Source: CAYILC01 sp964364145
Lineage (GTDB): Bacteria; Patescibacteriota; Microgenomatia; UBA1400; UBA12028
Length of the DNA: 18,532 nt
Direction: 5' to 3'
Assembly (NCBI GenBank): GCA_964364145.1
Contig: CAYILC010000008.1
Coordinates: 1 to 18,532 of the forward strand
Position 1 is the stretch's first letter. The number at the start of each line of letters is the position of its first letter. The notes below the pieces were generated by a model. It saw only the letters and a list, made by a program, of their open reading frames with translations, searched no databases and was not told where the DNA came from. Below are positions 1 to 5,233 of this stretch, piece after piece. A program made the position numbers and the translations under genes.

Positions 1-276
1 GTTGAGCGCATTTTTCCTTTGCAGTCTCCGTATGTTATTAAGCTTGAGTTAAAGCGTAAAGGTGATGTTCGCAGGGCCAAACTGAACTATTTACGAGGAC
101 GAGTTGGGCGCGGTGCCACAAAAGTGAAAGAGTCGTTTGAGAATGCTACAACGGTTGCTCCTGTTGTAGCACCAAAAACAGCCTCAACAAAAGGCGCGCC
201 GAGAACGAAAGCAGCCAAAGCTGCAGCAAAAACAGCTCCAAAGACCGCCGTAAAAACCGCATCAAAGACAAAGTAA
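1..276 (+). CDS. rplS: 50S ribosomal protein L19, C-terminal part (5' end outside window)
   Basis: The frame is open from base 1 and reads [20 protein letters not shown], then [16 protein letters not shown]. This is the conserved C-terminal half of L19, a large-subunit protein at the 30S/50S interface. The window holds the last 91 codons; the start lies upstream. After the usual L19 end near '[15 protein letters not shown]' the protein runs on for about 50 residues rich in Ala, Lys, Thr and Pro (repeated AAK/KTA units). This tail is low-complexity, positively charged and absent from typical L19, so it is probably disordered and may touch rRNA (inference). yraN starts 10 bases after the stop, an arrangement seen in many bacteria where L19 and YraN-type genes lie close together. 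Confidence 0.95.
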   Translation, partial: VERIFPLQSPYVIKLELKRKGDVRRAKLNYLRGRVGRGATKVKESFENATTVAPVVAPKTASTKGAPRTKAAKAAAKTAPKTAVKTASKTK

Positions 277-286
277 TTTCCAACCA

Positions 287-625
287 ATGAACACGCACCA
301 GGGAAGGCAGGGCGAACAACTCGCCTCTATGTATTTGCAAGCTCGTGGATACAAAGAGCTTTTCCGTAATCTGCATTTTAAGTTCGCAGAGGCAGATTTG
401 GTGATGGAAAAAGGGAATATCATTGTTCTTGTAGAGGTCAAACAACGTTCGTCACTTGATTTTGGGTCGCCGGAAGAGGCAGTTGGACGGGTAAAACTTC
501 ACAAACTTCGACTGATAGTACAGGCACTTAGCACGCAATTTCCTGATAAAGAGATTCAAGTTGATGTTATTGGTATCGATGGCAATCGCGTAACCACGCA
601 CCTGCAAAACATCGAGTTTTCATGA
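287..625 (+). CDS. yraN: YraN/UPF0102 family, predicted endonuclease-fold protein
   Basis: This 112-residue protein matches the small UPF0102 family. It has the N-terminal G-x-x-GE-x-LA-x-x-YL-x-x-x-GY pattern (here GRQGEQLASMYLQARGY), then a restriction-endonuclease-like core with AEADLVMEKGNIIVLVEVKQRSS. In that core E39, D41, E54 and K56 form the usual E/D-x-x-VEVK metal site; the common GEIDL reads AEADL here. FGSPEEAVGRVK follows, also typical of the family. The length agrees with the family norm of about 110-125. The cellular role of the family is not settled; Holliday-junction or DNA-processing roles have been proposed. It follows rplS by 10 bases and is probably cotranscribed. Its TGA stop lies inside a likely -10 region for the downstream tRNAs. 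Confidence 0.88.
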   Translation: MNTHQGRQGEQLASMYLQARGYKELFRNLHFKFAEADLVMEKGNIIVLVEVKQRSSLDFGSPEEAVGRVKLHKLRLIVQALSTQFPDKEIQVDVIGIDGNRVTTHLQNIEFS

Positions 626-631
626 TAAAAT
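623..631 (+). promoter_or_regulatory. Extended -10 promoter candidate for the tRNA pair
   Basis: The bases TGaTAAAAT form an extended -10 (TGn plus TAAAAT, 5 of 6 to consensus). It is embedded in the stop codon of yraN and lies 14 bases before the tRNA-Lys gene. The -35 region is weak, as is common with extended -10 promoters. The start would fall near 638, giving a short 5' leader for the tRNA transcript. Confidence 0.45.
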
Positions 632-645
632 GATGCCTTAGTTTG

Positions 646-717
646 GGGACCGTAGCTCAGTGGTAGAGCAGGAGCCTTTTAAGCTCTGTGTCGCGCGTTC
701 GATCCGCGCCGGTCTCA
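646..717 (+). tRNA. tRNA-Lys (anticodon UUU)
   Basis: A full cloverleaf can be drawn. The acceptor stem is GGGACCG (646-652) with CGGTCTC (710-716), including one G-T pair. The D stem is GCTC/GAGC (655-658 / 666-669). The anticodon stem is GGAGC/GCTCT (671-675 / 683-687) with loop CTTTTAA and anticodon TTT at 678-680. The T stem is GCGCG/CGCGC (693-697 / 705-709) with loop TTCGATC. The discriminator is A717. The next bases are CAA, so the 3' CCA is not encoded and must be added by a CCA-adding enzyme. Confidence 0.96.
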
Positions 718-721
718 CAAT

Positions 722-756
722 CTAGCTGCTAGTATTGTTAGAGAGCTAGTTGCTAG
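722..756 (+). repeat. CTAG-rich imperfect inverted repeat between the two tRNAs
   Basis: The arms CTAGCTGCTAG (722-732) and CTAGTTGCTAG (746-756) pair at 10 of 11 positions (one G-T, one mismatch) around a 13-base loop. They also read as near-identical direct repeats because each arm is close to palindromic. The spacer may form a hairpin between the two tRNAs and could serve as a processing signal. It shares the CTAG vocabulary of the perfect hairpin at 10169-10205. Confidence 0.6.
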
Positions 757-759
757 TTT

Positions 760-831
760 GGCCCCATCGTCTATCGGTTAGGACAGTAGCTTTTCAAGCT
801 ATTAAGATGGATTCGACTTCCATTGGGGTCA
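760..831 (+). tRNA. tRNA-Glu (anticodon UUC)
   Basis: The acceptor stem is GGCCCCA (760-766) with TGGGGTC (824-830), and T767 C768 precede the D arm (GTCTATCGGTTAGGAC). The anticodon stem is GTAGC/GCTAT around the loop TTTTCAA, which gives anticodon TTC. The T-arm loop is ATTCGAC-like, closed by GATGG/TTCCATT-side pairing. The discriminator is A831, followed by CAA, so CCA is not encoded. The gene lies 42 bases after tRNA-Lys and is probably on the same primary transcript. Confidence 0.95.
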
Positions 832-919
832 CAATAATCTTACATTTCATGTGCCGTCAACCCGAAGTATATACGAATTCTATCACATTGACCATGTGTA
901 TTAATACGATGTATAGCTC

Positions 920-1306
920 TTATTTTATGTATTTAGAATAACCACCTTCAGGAAGAACGATAATGTTGCCACACTTTGCGCAATACGTTGATTTATAAGC
1001 TGGAGGATTTTCCAGTACTGTAAAGTTATACTCATTAGTGCCATACCAGACATACATTTCTAGCTCGTGCTTAAATGAATCAAAACATTTTTCGCAGTTT
1101 TGCCAATTGTCGGAATGATCTTCAGTTTTATGGTAACCGCAAAGCGTAAACCGTCGGTGATTGCGGGAGCAACTATTTCTGGCGTACGAAAAAATTACAT
1201 AGTTATCTTCATCGTCACAAATCCAGTTATTGCAACAATCAGTTTTTATCAGTTTCTTTTTCTTACCGCACAACCCGCAAACTGGAATATTATTCTTTTT
1301 TGACAT
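920..1306 (-). CDS. Small Cys-rich, zinc-ribbon-like protein of unknown function
   Basis: This 128-residue protein carries many Cys/His clusters: CGLCG near residue 10, a CC-x4-C cluster, NSCSRNHRR, TLCGYH, CEKC and a final CAKCG. These spacings suggest two or more structural zinc sites. The conserved-looking stretches (KTDCCNNWICDD, ARNSCSRNHRRFTLCGYH, YVWYGTNEYN) resemble a widespread, uncharacterised bacterial family, from memory and not checked. The last CAKCG pair has no second CxxC before the stop, so the C-terminal ribbon may be cut short. It starts one base after the stop of the BRO-type gene on the same strand (TGA-T-ATG), so the two are probably translated from one message. No function can be assigned. 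Confidence 0.72.
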   Translation of the reverse strand: MSKKNNIPVCGLCGKKKKLIKTDCCNNWICDDEDNYVIFSYARNSCSRNHRRFTLCGYHKTEDHSDNWQNCEKCFDSFKHELEMYVWYGTNEYNFTVLENPPAYKSTYCAKCGNIIVLPEGGYSKYIK

Positions 1307-1307
1307 A

Positions 1308-2147
1308 TCATTTCTTTAATAGTTTTTTACTTTGTTTCTTGGGTAAGTAATTTTGTGTGGTTATTACTTTTTTGCCTGTTTCTCGCTCGAGATTAGATCT
1401 GGCATCTCCGGCAATTTTGCCTCCGCGCTTTGAAACTTGTTTATTTCTTTCAAACCCTTGAGGGTGTTCTGTTTTGGTAATTTCTGCGGTTGCAGCTTCA
1501 CCAAGTTGGGAAAACAAAAGTTCCAAATCACTCATGTGATCACGCAGATTTTCCCTTCTTAAGCCCTTTATCTTTTTATATTCAGATGGAGTTACACCAA
1601 ATGTTGCTTTAGATATTTCAGCAGTCAATATTTCGTACTCTTTTGCCAGTTCTACACCATGTTTTTGCCACTCATCTGTCAATTCTTCTCTGATAGCAAT
1701 AGAACGCATGCGTCTTTCAATCCAATCCTGCGGATACCCCTTTGCTTTATAAAGCGTACGAGCTCGTTTTTGAGCTAACTCCGGATCTTCTATCTCCTGC
1801 ACTCTTTCATAACCAACTTTTGCTAGCCATCTTTTAAAAGGTTCTGCTTTTGGGGAAGGAACTGATTGAATGATCCTAAAAATACCTTCAGTATTTGCAC
1901 AATTTAATTTTTGCACACCACCTGAGGTCTGAATTGAAAGGGGGGTGGCAATTTGCCCCCACCCTTTGGAAAGTTCCGGATCACGTCTGCGCATATCTTT
2001 CACATATCCATCTGGCTGAACTGAATCAGCTAGAGCAGCCACAACATCAACGATGACAAACCACCACTCATTTTTATGAATGGTTTTACGGATTTTTCTA
2101 TTTCGGAAAATTGCTATTTTAGTTGTTTGCGCTACTTCTTGACTCAT
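1308..2147 (-). CDS. BRO-N domain / DinD-like protein
   Basis: This 279-residue protein begins with a BRO-N type domain, roughly residues 8-120: IAIFRNRKIRKTIHKNEWWF, then VVDVVAALADS and SGGVQKLNCANTEGIFRIIQSVPSPKAEPFKRWLAKVGYERVQE. This domain occurs in phage antirepressors, baculovirus BRO proteins and the DNA-damage-inducible protein D group, and is thought to bind DNA. The C-terminal half (about 120-279) is helical and charged; its FERNKQVSKRGGKIAGDAR segment resembles the end of DinD-type proteins. A chromosomal DinD-like role is as likely as a phage relic, since no other phage genes are nearby. AAAGGGAAAG upstream of the ATG can serve as ribosome binding site. It runs directly into the Cys-rich gene. 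Confidence 0.85.
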   Translation of the reverse strand: MSQEVAQTTKIAIFRNRKIRKTIHKNEWWFVIVDVVAALADSVQPDGYVKDMRRRDPELSKGWGQIATPLSIQTSGGVQKLNCANTEGIFRIIQSVPSPKAEPFKRWLAKVGYERVQEIEDPELAQKRARTLYKAKGYPQDWIERRMRSIAIREELTDEWQKHGVELAKEYEILTAEISKATFGVTPSEYKKIKGLRRENLRDHMSDLELLFSQLGEAATAEITKTEHPQGFERNKQVSKRGGKIAGDARSNLERETGKKVITTQNYLPKKQSKKLLKK

Positions 2148-2209
2148 ATATCTTTCCCTTTAATATTTAAATTGCATATCTTAATTGAAAATAGTTATTG
2201 CACTTTAAA

Positions 2210-2215
2210 ATTATA
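2210..2215 (-). promoter_or_regulatory. -10 candidate for the BRO-type gene; rest of 2148-2324 featureless
   Basis: On the minus strand the sequence reads TGTATAAT, with a perfect TATAAT hexamer about 60 bases before the ATG of the BRO-type gene. No good -35 is seen. The remainder of the AT-rich gap up to 2324 holds only a short CCGTAACGG palindrome (2269-2288 region), to which no role can be given. Confidence 0.4.
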
Positions 2216-2324
2216 CAGAAAAAACCCGTATGTAACCATCATTAAAAGGAGACAAATAATTTGGAATGACCGCAAGTCCGTAACGGCAAGTGCGAGAGTG
2301 TAAAATAAAGATTCCTAAGAGTAT

Positions 2325-2364
2325 CGCTCATGTATTTCTCTCTTTCATTGAGAAATATTGAGCG
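2325..2364 (-). terminator. Large hairpin over the stop of the Cys-repeat gene, possible terminator
   Basis: CGCTCA (2325-2330) pairs with TGAGCG (2359-2364), and inside it TATTTCTC (2333-2340) pairs with GAGAAATA (2350-2357) around a 9-base loop. This gives 14 base pairs with a small asymmetric internal loop. The stop codon of the minus-strand Cys-repeat gene lies in the loop. The sequence beyond it on the minus strand is T-rich (TCTTTATTTT) but starts about 12 bases away, so it is either a weak terminator or a 3' stabilising structure. Confidence 0.5.
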
Positions 2365-3133
2365 CGATATTTGCAAAACACTGATCTTTTTGGTTTGAGT
2401 TTGAGATTTTGTCACAAAATGTTTGGTCCCTGCTCAAACGGCTATAATCACGGTAACAATCGTCCTTCGTTTCGAGACTTTCGATTCTTTCACAAATAGA
2501 ACTGTCTTTTTTTAACATTGCTAAATTGTGATAACATTCGCCCTCATCTGTTTTTGAAGCGGATTTAGAACATAGTGTTAAGTCTTTTGTGATAAGAGCC
2601 TGACAATCGACACGATTCGTGCTGCAAGGGGCCGTACTTTGAGTTGTCATTGCCAGACATAACTGATACTCGGGTTGGTCTTTTAAGACCTTGTCACACA
2701 TTGACTTACTGATAACCTTCAGGTTTGAGATATAGTAATTTGTACTGATAAAGTGGATATAGCACGTACTCATTTCCTGGGGATTGTTTAATGTATCACA
2801 AAAAGTTGAGTTTCCGGAAATGGCGACTAAATTCTGATAACAATATTGGCGGTTGCCTCCGGCAACATTCTGACAAAAAGAATGATCTTCTTTAGAAGCA
2901 GCCAAACAGATATTTTTAGGGTCGTTATCCAAATTCTGACAATATTTTTCATCTTTATTCACTAGAGCCAAACATAAATACTTAACACCATTCTGATTAA
3001 TTTTTTGGCAAATCTGGTTAGCTGGATTATTAGAGTTTATCACTACATTAGGAATCTGTTTTGGCTTGAAAAATGGAAGGACTACAAAAATCAAAATAAT
3101 AATTACTACAATCAAGGCAGTAAGAATTTTCAT
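2345..3133 (-). CDS. Membrane-anchored extracytoplasmic protein with nine two-cysteine repeats
   Basis: I place the start at the ATG of 3133-3131 (MKILTALIVV), 10 codons inside the longest frame. Its A overlaps the TGA stop of the upstream gene (TGATG), and AGGGGG lies at proper spacing, which indicates translational coupling. The 262-residue product has one N-terminal hydrophobic segment (about residues 3-22) and then an outside domain with exactly 18 cysteines. These fall into nine units of the form C-x2-I/L/V-x6-9-C-x-x-x-(L/A)-x4-8-D/S, for example FCQNVAGGNRQYC and FCDKISNSNQKDQC. Each unit probably makes a two-helix turn closed by a disulfide (inference). No enzyme motif is seen. I know no named function; similar C-x(n)-C repeat proteins occur in CPR and archaeal genomes (from memory). 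Confidence 0.82.
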   Translation of the reverse strand: MKILTALIVVIIILIFVVLPFFKPKQIPNVVINSNNPANQICQKINQNGVKYLCLALVNKDEKYCQNLDNDPKNICLAASKEDHSFCQNVAGGNRQYCYQNLVAISGNSTFCDTLNNPQEMSTCYIHFISTNYYISNLKVISKSMCDKVLKDQPEYQLCLAMTTQSTAPCSTNRVDCQALITKDLTLCSKSASKTDEGECYHNLAMLKKDSSICERIESLETKDDCYRDYSRLSRDQTFCDKISNSNQKDQCFANIALNISQ

Positions 3134-3744
3134 CAATTTCCCCCTGAACAATCTTTTGGACAATTTTGTTTAGTTTCTCCCAATCCAGGCTCACATAAAT
3201 TATTACCACAAACAGCTTTACCGGAAGAGGAATCAATTAAAGCAATCTCATTCTTATCAAAAGCCGATTCAAAAAGAACCGGTCCGTTATCAGGAGAATC
3301 AATAATTGCATCTCGCGTTTTACCTTTTCCATTGGAGGCTTCAAAATAATAAAAATTAGAGCCTAACTTATTTGGAACAAATTTGTATTCATATTGAACA
3401 CCCTTTTTATAATCACTGTCATTGGGATTTGTTTTAGTCATATTAATCATTTTGCCATTGAAATAAATTTTCATATACTCGGGAGCTCTACCTTCTTTAT
3501 CCTGATAAACAGTGGAATAGGTATATCTTTGACAAGGGGGACCCCAGTTAGGATAAACATGACCATTTTGCAAAATAGGATCATTGGCAGTTTTTGGCAG
3601 TTTGGGAATAATTCCAGTAGTGGTGCCAAATCCTGGTTGCTTTGTTTCAGCAAAAGCTATATTGGGCAAGCCAAAAAAATAGCTGATGAAAAAGAAAGTA
3701 AGACCAAACAAAGGGAAAAAAACAATACATTTCAAAATTTTCAT
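3133..3744 (-). CDS. Secreted Ig-like domain protein with CGNNLCEPGLGE C-terminal motif
   Basis: The 203-residue product has a signal peptide (Lys near the start, a hydrophobic core at about residues 6-31, probable cleavage after AFA before ETKQPG). The middle part, about residues 60-160 (HVYPNWG, YTYSTVYQDKEGRAPEYMKIYFNGKMINM, QYEYKFVPNKLGSNFYYFEASNG), has the alternating pattern of a beta-sandwich/Ig-like domain seen in surface proteins. It ends with CGNNLCEPGLGETKQNCPKDC, a four-Cys motif with acidic residues that is common at the ends of archaeal and CPR exported proteins and probably folds around disulfides or calcium. It lies 10 bases after the CPBP gene and overlaps the Cys-repeat gene by one base, so the three form an operon. 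A surface or adhesion role is inference. Confidence 0.82.
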   Translation of the reverse strand: MKILKCIVFFPLFGLTFFFISYFFGLPNIAFAETKQPGFGTTTGIIPKLPKTANDPILQNGHVYPNWGPPCQRYTYSTVYQDKEGRAPEYMKIYFNGKMINMTKTNPNDSDYKKGVQYEYKFVPNKLGSNFYYFEASNGKGKTRDAIIDSPDNGPVLFESAFDKNEIALIDSSSGKAVCGNNLCEPGLGETKQNCPKDCSGGN

Positions 3745-3754
3745 ATCAAAATCT

Positions 3755-4333
3755 TCATATTGCCAAAGCAGCTATAAGATTATACAAACCATGAGCGAAC
3801 ATTGCATAAAAGAGAGAATTTCCTCCCTGCTTATCCTTAGTAATCCCAAAATATGCTCCGATTAAACCGATTACACCCACAGCAGGCAAAGAGTACCCTT
3901 TGACCAAGTGAACTGAAGCAAAAATGATATTGGATAATACCAAACTCATCCAAAGATTTCTGCCAAACCTTTTCTTAAAATCTTCCTGCAAATATCCTCG
4001 AAAGAAAAATTCCTCGGCAAAAGAACCTATAAGCAACATAATGGGAAGAGTATTAAAAGGCATCATAGGCTTACCCATGAAAGACCATCTGAAAAATAAG
4101 ATTGTCGGTAAAAGAAAAACAAAAAATATTCCCACCAAAGGCTTGCCAACCCTAAATCCAAAATCATCAAAAGAGAATTTTTTGAAAAGGACTAAAAGAA
4201 TTGGTAGGGCAAACAAAACGAAGTAATACGGGTCAATTAGGAAACCAATTTCCTGAAGCGGTCGACGAACTGCATACGTTGCAATGACTATTGCCGATAA
4301 AAGAAGCGGGAACAGGACAGACGATTGCTTCAT
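3755..4333 (-). CDS. CPBP family intramembrane (CAAX-type) protease
   Basis: The 192-residue hydrophobic protein has about six membrane segments and all three family motifs. These are EEFFFR (E107, E108, R112), FASVH (F138, H142) and HGLYN (H181, N185). They form the glutamate protease site of the CPBP/Abi group, which includes eukaryotic Rce1 and bacterial bacteriocin self-immunity proteins. The length is normal for a compact CPBP protein. It is the first gene of the minus-strand operon with two exported Cys-containing proteins, so it may process membrane proteins or act at the cell surface; the substrate is unknown. There is no Shine-Dalgarno sequence; a promoter ends 6 bases before the ATG, so the message is predicted to be leaderless. 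Confidence 0.92.
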   Translation of the reverse strand: MKQSSVLFPLLLSAIVIATYAVRRPLQEIGFLIDPYYFVLFALPILLVLFKKFSFDDFGFRVGKPLVGIFFVFLLPTILFFRWSFMGKPMMPFNTLPIMLLIGSFAEEFFFRGYLQEDFKKRFGRNLWMSLVLSNIIFASVHLVKGYSLPAVGVIGLIGAYFGITKDKQGGNSLFYAMFAHGLYNLIAALAI

Positions 4334-4339
4334 GATTTT

Positions 4340-4368
4340 ACTGTATACCCCTCTCGATAGGGAGTCAA
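4340..4368 (-). promoter_or_regulatory. Promoter of the CPBP/exported-protein operon
   Basis: On the minus strand a -35 TTGACT (4368-4363) and a -10 TACAGT (4345-4340) are separated by exactly 17 bases. The ATG follows 6 bases after the -10, so transcription should begin at or next to the start codon. The promoter is divergent from, and partly adjacent to, the serB leader promoter at 4387-4395. Confidence 0.65.
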
Positions 4369-4386
4369 GAAAAAGATACAGAGTTA

Positions 4387-4395
4387 TGCTACAAT
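4387..4395 (+). promoter_or_regulatory. Extended -10 promoter of the serB leader
   Basis: TGCTACAAT matches the extended -10 form TGn-TATAAT (5 of 6 in the hexamer). No -35 is seen at 17 bases, which fits an extended -10 promoter. The distance of 7 bases to the ATG at 4403 puts the expected transcription start on that A, so the leader ORF would be leaderless. Confidence 0.6.
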
Positions 4396-4402
4396 CCTTC
4401 TC

Positions 4403-4459
4403 ATGATTACATTGTTCATCTTTCAGCAGATAGTCTCCACTTCCACCTCATCTACCTAG
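4403..4459 (+). CDS. Ser/Thr leader peptide of the serB attenuator
   Basis: An 18-codon ORF reads MITLFIFQQIVSTSTSST and ends at TAG. The last seven sense codons, TCC ACT TCC ACC TCA TCT ACC, are all serine or threonine (4 Ser, 3 Thr). This is the layout of amino-acid biosynthesis leader peptides such as ThrL. Its stop codon abuts a GGGGAGGG antiterminator arm, and the downstream gene encodes a phosphoserine phosphatase. No Shine-Dalgarno sequence precedes the ATG, but a -10 box lies 7 bases upstream, so a leaderless start is likely. The peptide itself probably has no function; ribosome position on the Ser/Thr codons would be the signal. Too short for ordinary gene calling. Confidence 0.78.
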   Translation: MITLFIFQQIVSTSTSST

Positions 4460-4493
4460 GGGAGGGAGTCTTTTTTTGACGCACACCCTCCCC
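4459..4493 (+). promoter_or_regulatory. Antiterminator hairpin (segments 2:3) of the serB attenuator
   Basis: GGGGAGGG (4459-4466) pairs perfectly with CCCTCCCC (4486-4493), with an inner GTC/GAC (4468-4470 / 4478-4480) around seven Ts. It uses the same CCCTCC strand as the terminator, so both cannot form together. Segment 2 begins on the last base of the leader stop codon. A ribosome reaching the stop would cover it, while one stalled on the early Ser codons would leave it free. CTCCACTTCC (4435-4444) can pair imperfectly with 4459-4468 (6 Watson-Crick, 2 G-T, 2 mismatches) as a protector 1:2 hairpin. Confidence 0.72.
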
Positions 4494-4508
4494 ATAGGAG
4501 GGTTTTTT
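4485..4508 (+). terminator. Attenuator terminator (segments 3:4) upstream of serB
   Basis: CCCTCC (4486-4491) pairs with GGAGGG (4497-4502) around the loop CCATA, with an extra A-T at the base, and runs straight into six Ts (4503-4508). This is a compact intrinsic terminator placed 44 bases before the serB ATG and after its promoter, so it can only make sense as conditional termination. Confidence 0.8.
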
Positions 4509-4552
4509 GTTGGTAATTTCTGAAAAATTTAGTTGAAAAAAGGAACATTCGT

Positions 4553-5209
4553 ATGAAACGTATGAAAATGTATAACATTATCTTTGACGTTGACAGTACG
4601 CTCGTGACAATCGAGGGTCTGGATTTTTTGGCGGAATTGAAAAACAAACACGCTGATTTAGCGCCTCTGACCGCACAAGCTATGAATGGCCAACTTTCAA
4701 TGCGCGAAGCAATGGAAATCAAGATGAATACCATTCGACCAAGTTATTCTGACGTACAAAAAATGGGGCAGGCTTATCTCGAACATGTCGTTCCCGGCAC
4801 CCATGAAACCATTCGCCATCTCCAAGCCGTTGGTCATAAGATATGGATTCTCACAGGGAACTTTCAACCAGCTGTGGGAATGCTCGCTGATGATCTTGGT
4901 ATACCGCCAGGGCAAGTAATAACGAATGAAATCGAGTTTGATAAACATGGTGAGTATGTTGGGATAAATCTTGATCATCCGTTGTCGAACAATCACGGCA
5001 AGGCAAAAATTATTCAACAGTATGGCAAACAACTGCAAAACGCAATTATGATTGGAGATGGAGCTACCGATCTTGATACGAAATCTGTTGTGGCAAAATT
5101 TATCGGTTTTGGCGGAGTCGTTTTTCGTTCAACAATCGCTCAAACTGCTGATATGTATATTACAAAGTTGGATTTACGAGAAGTGTTGAACTACATTGAA
5201 ACGTTATAA
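4553..5209 (+). CDS. serB: Phosphoserine phosphatase (HAD superfamily)
   Basis: The 218-residue protein has all HAD motifs. Motif I is DVDST (nucleophile and acid/base Asp), with the Glu of TIEGLD at the place that binds the serine amine. Motif II is LTGNF, the motif III Lys is in NNHGKAK, and motif IV is IGDGATDLD. The C-terminal FIGFGGVVFRSTIAQTADMYIT closely follows the human-type PSPH sequence. It should remove phosphate from L-phosphoserine, the last step of serine synthesis. The Arg that holds the substrate carboxylate (R65 in human PSPH, R56 in the Methanocaldococcus enzyme) appears to be Lys in MREAMEIKMN by my hand alignment, so activity on related phosphates is possible. AAGGA sits 8 bases before the chosen ATG. 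Expression is probably controlled by the upstream attenuator. Confidence 0.85.
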   Translation: MKRMKMYNIIFDVDSTLVTIEGLDFLAELKNKHADLAPLTAQAMNGQLSMREAMEIKMNTIRPSYSDVQKMGQAYLEHVVPGTHETIRHLQAVGHKIWILTGNFQPAVGMLADDLGIPPGQVITNEIEFDKHGEYVGINLDHPLSNNHGKAKIIQQYGKQLQNAIMIGDGATDLDTKSVVAKFIGFGGVVFRSTIAQTADMYITKLDLREVLNYIETL

Positions 5210-5233
5210 TTTCAGCAAGATACTCTTACACAT

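Noticed and set aside
87..287. Antisense Ala/Val-rich frame over the L19 tail
   Set aside because: It is a mirror of the low-complexity Lys/Ala tail of L19.
1308..2147. Prophage remnant reading of the BRO-N gene
   Set aside because: No integrase, structural phage genes or attachment repeats are seen nearby; DinD-type chromosomal genes have the same domain.
3005..3349. Plus-strand frames across the exported-protein operon (also around 3394-3777 and 3924-4226)
   Set aside because: They are shadows of well-supported minus-strand genes with signal peptides, family motifs and overlapping stop/start codons.
4459..4477. GGGGAGGGAGTC plus seven Ts as an independent terminator
   Set aside because: The only upstream partner (4435-4444) pairs with two mismatches and two G-T pairs; it is better explained as the protector 1:2 hairpin of the attenuator.
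5210..5233. Terminator between the convergent serB and fic genes
   Set aside because: No stable hairpin with a T-run could be found in this short gap.
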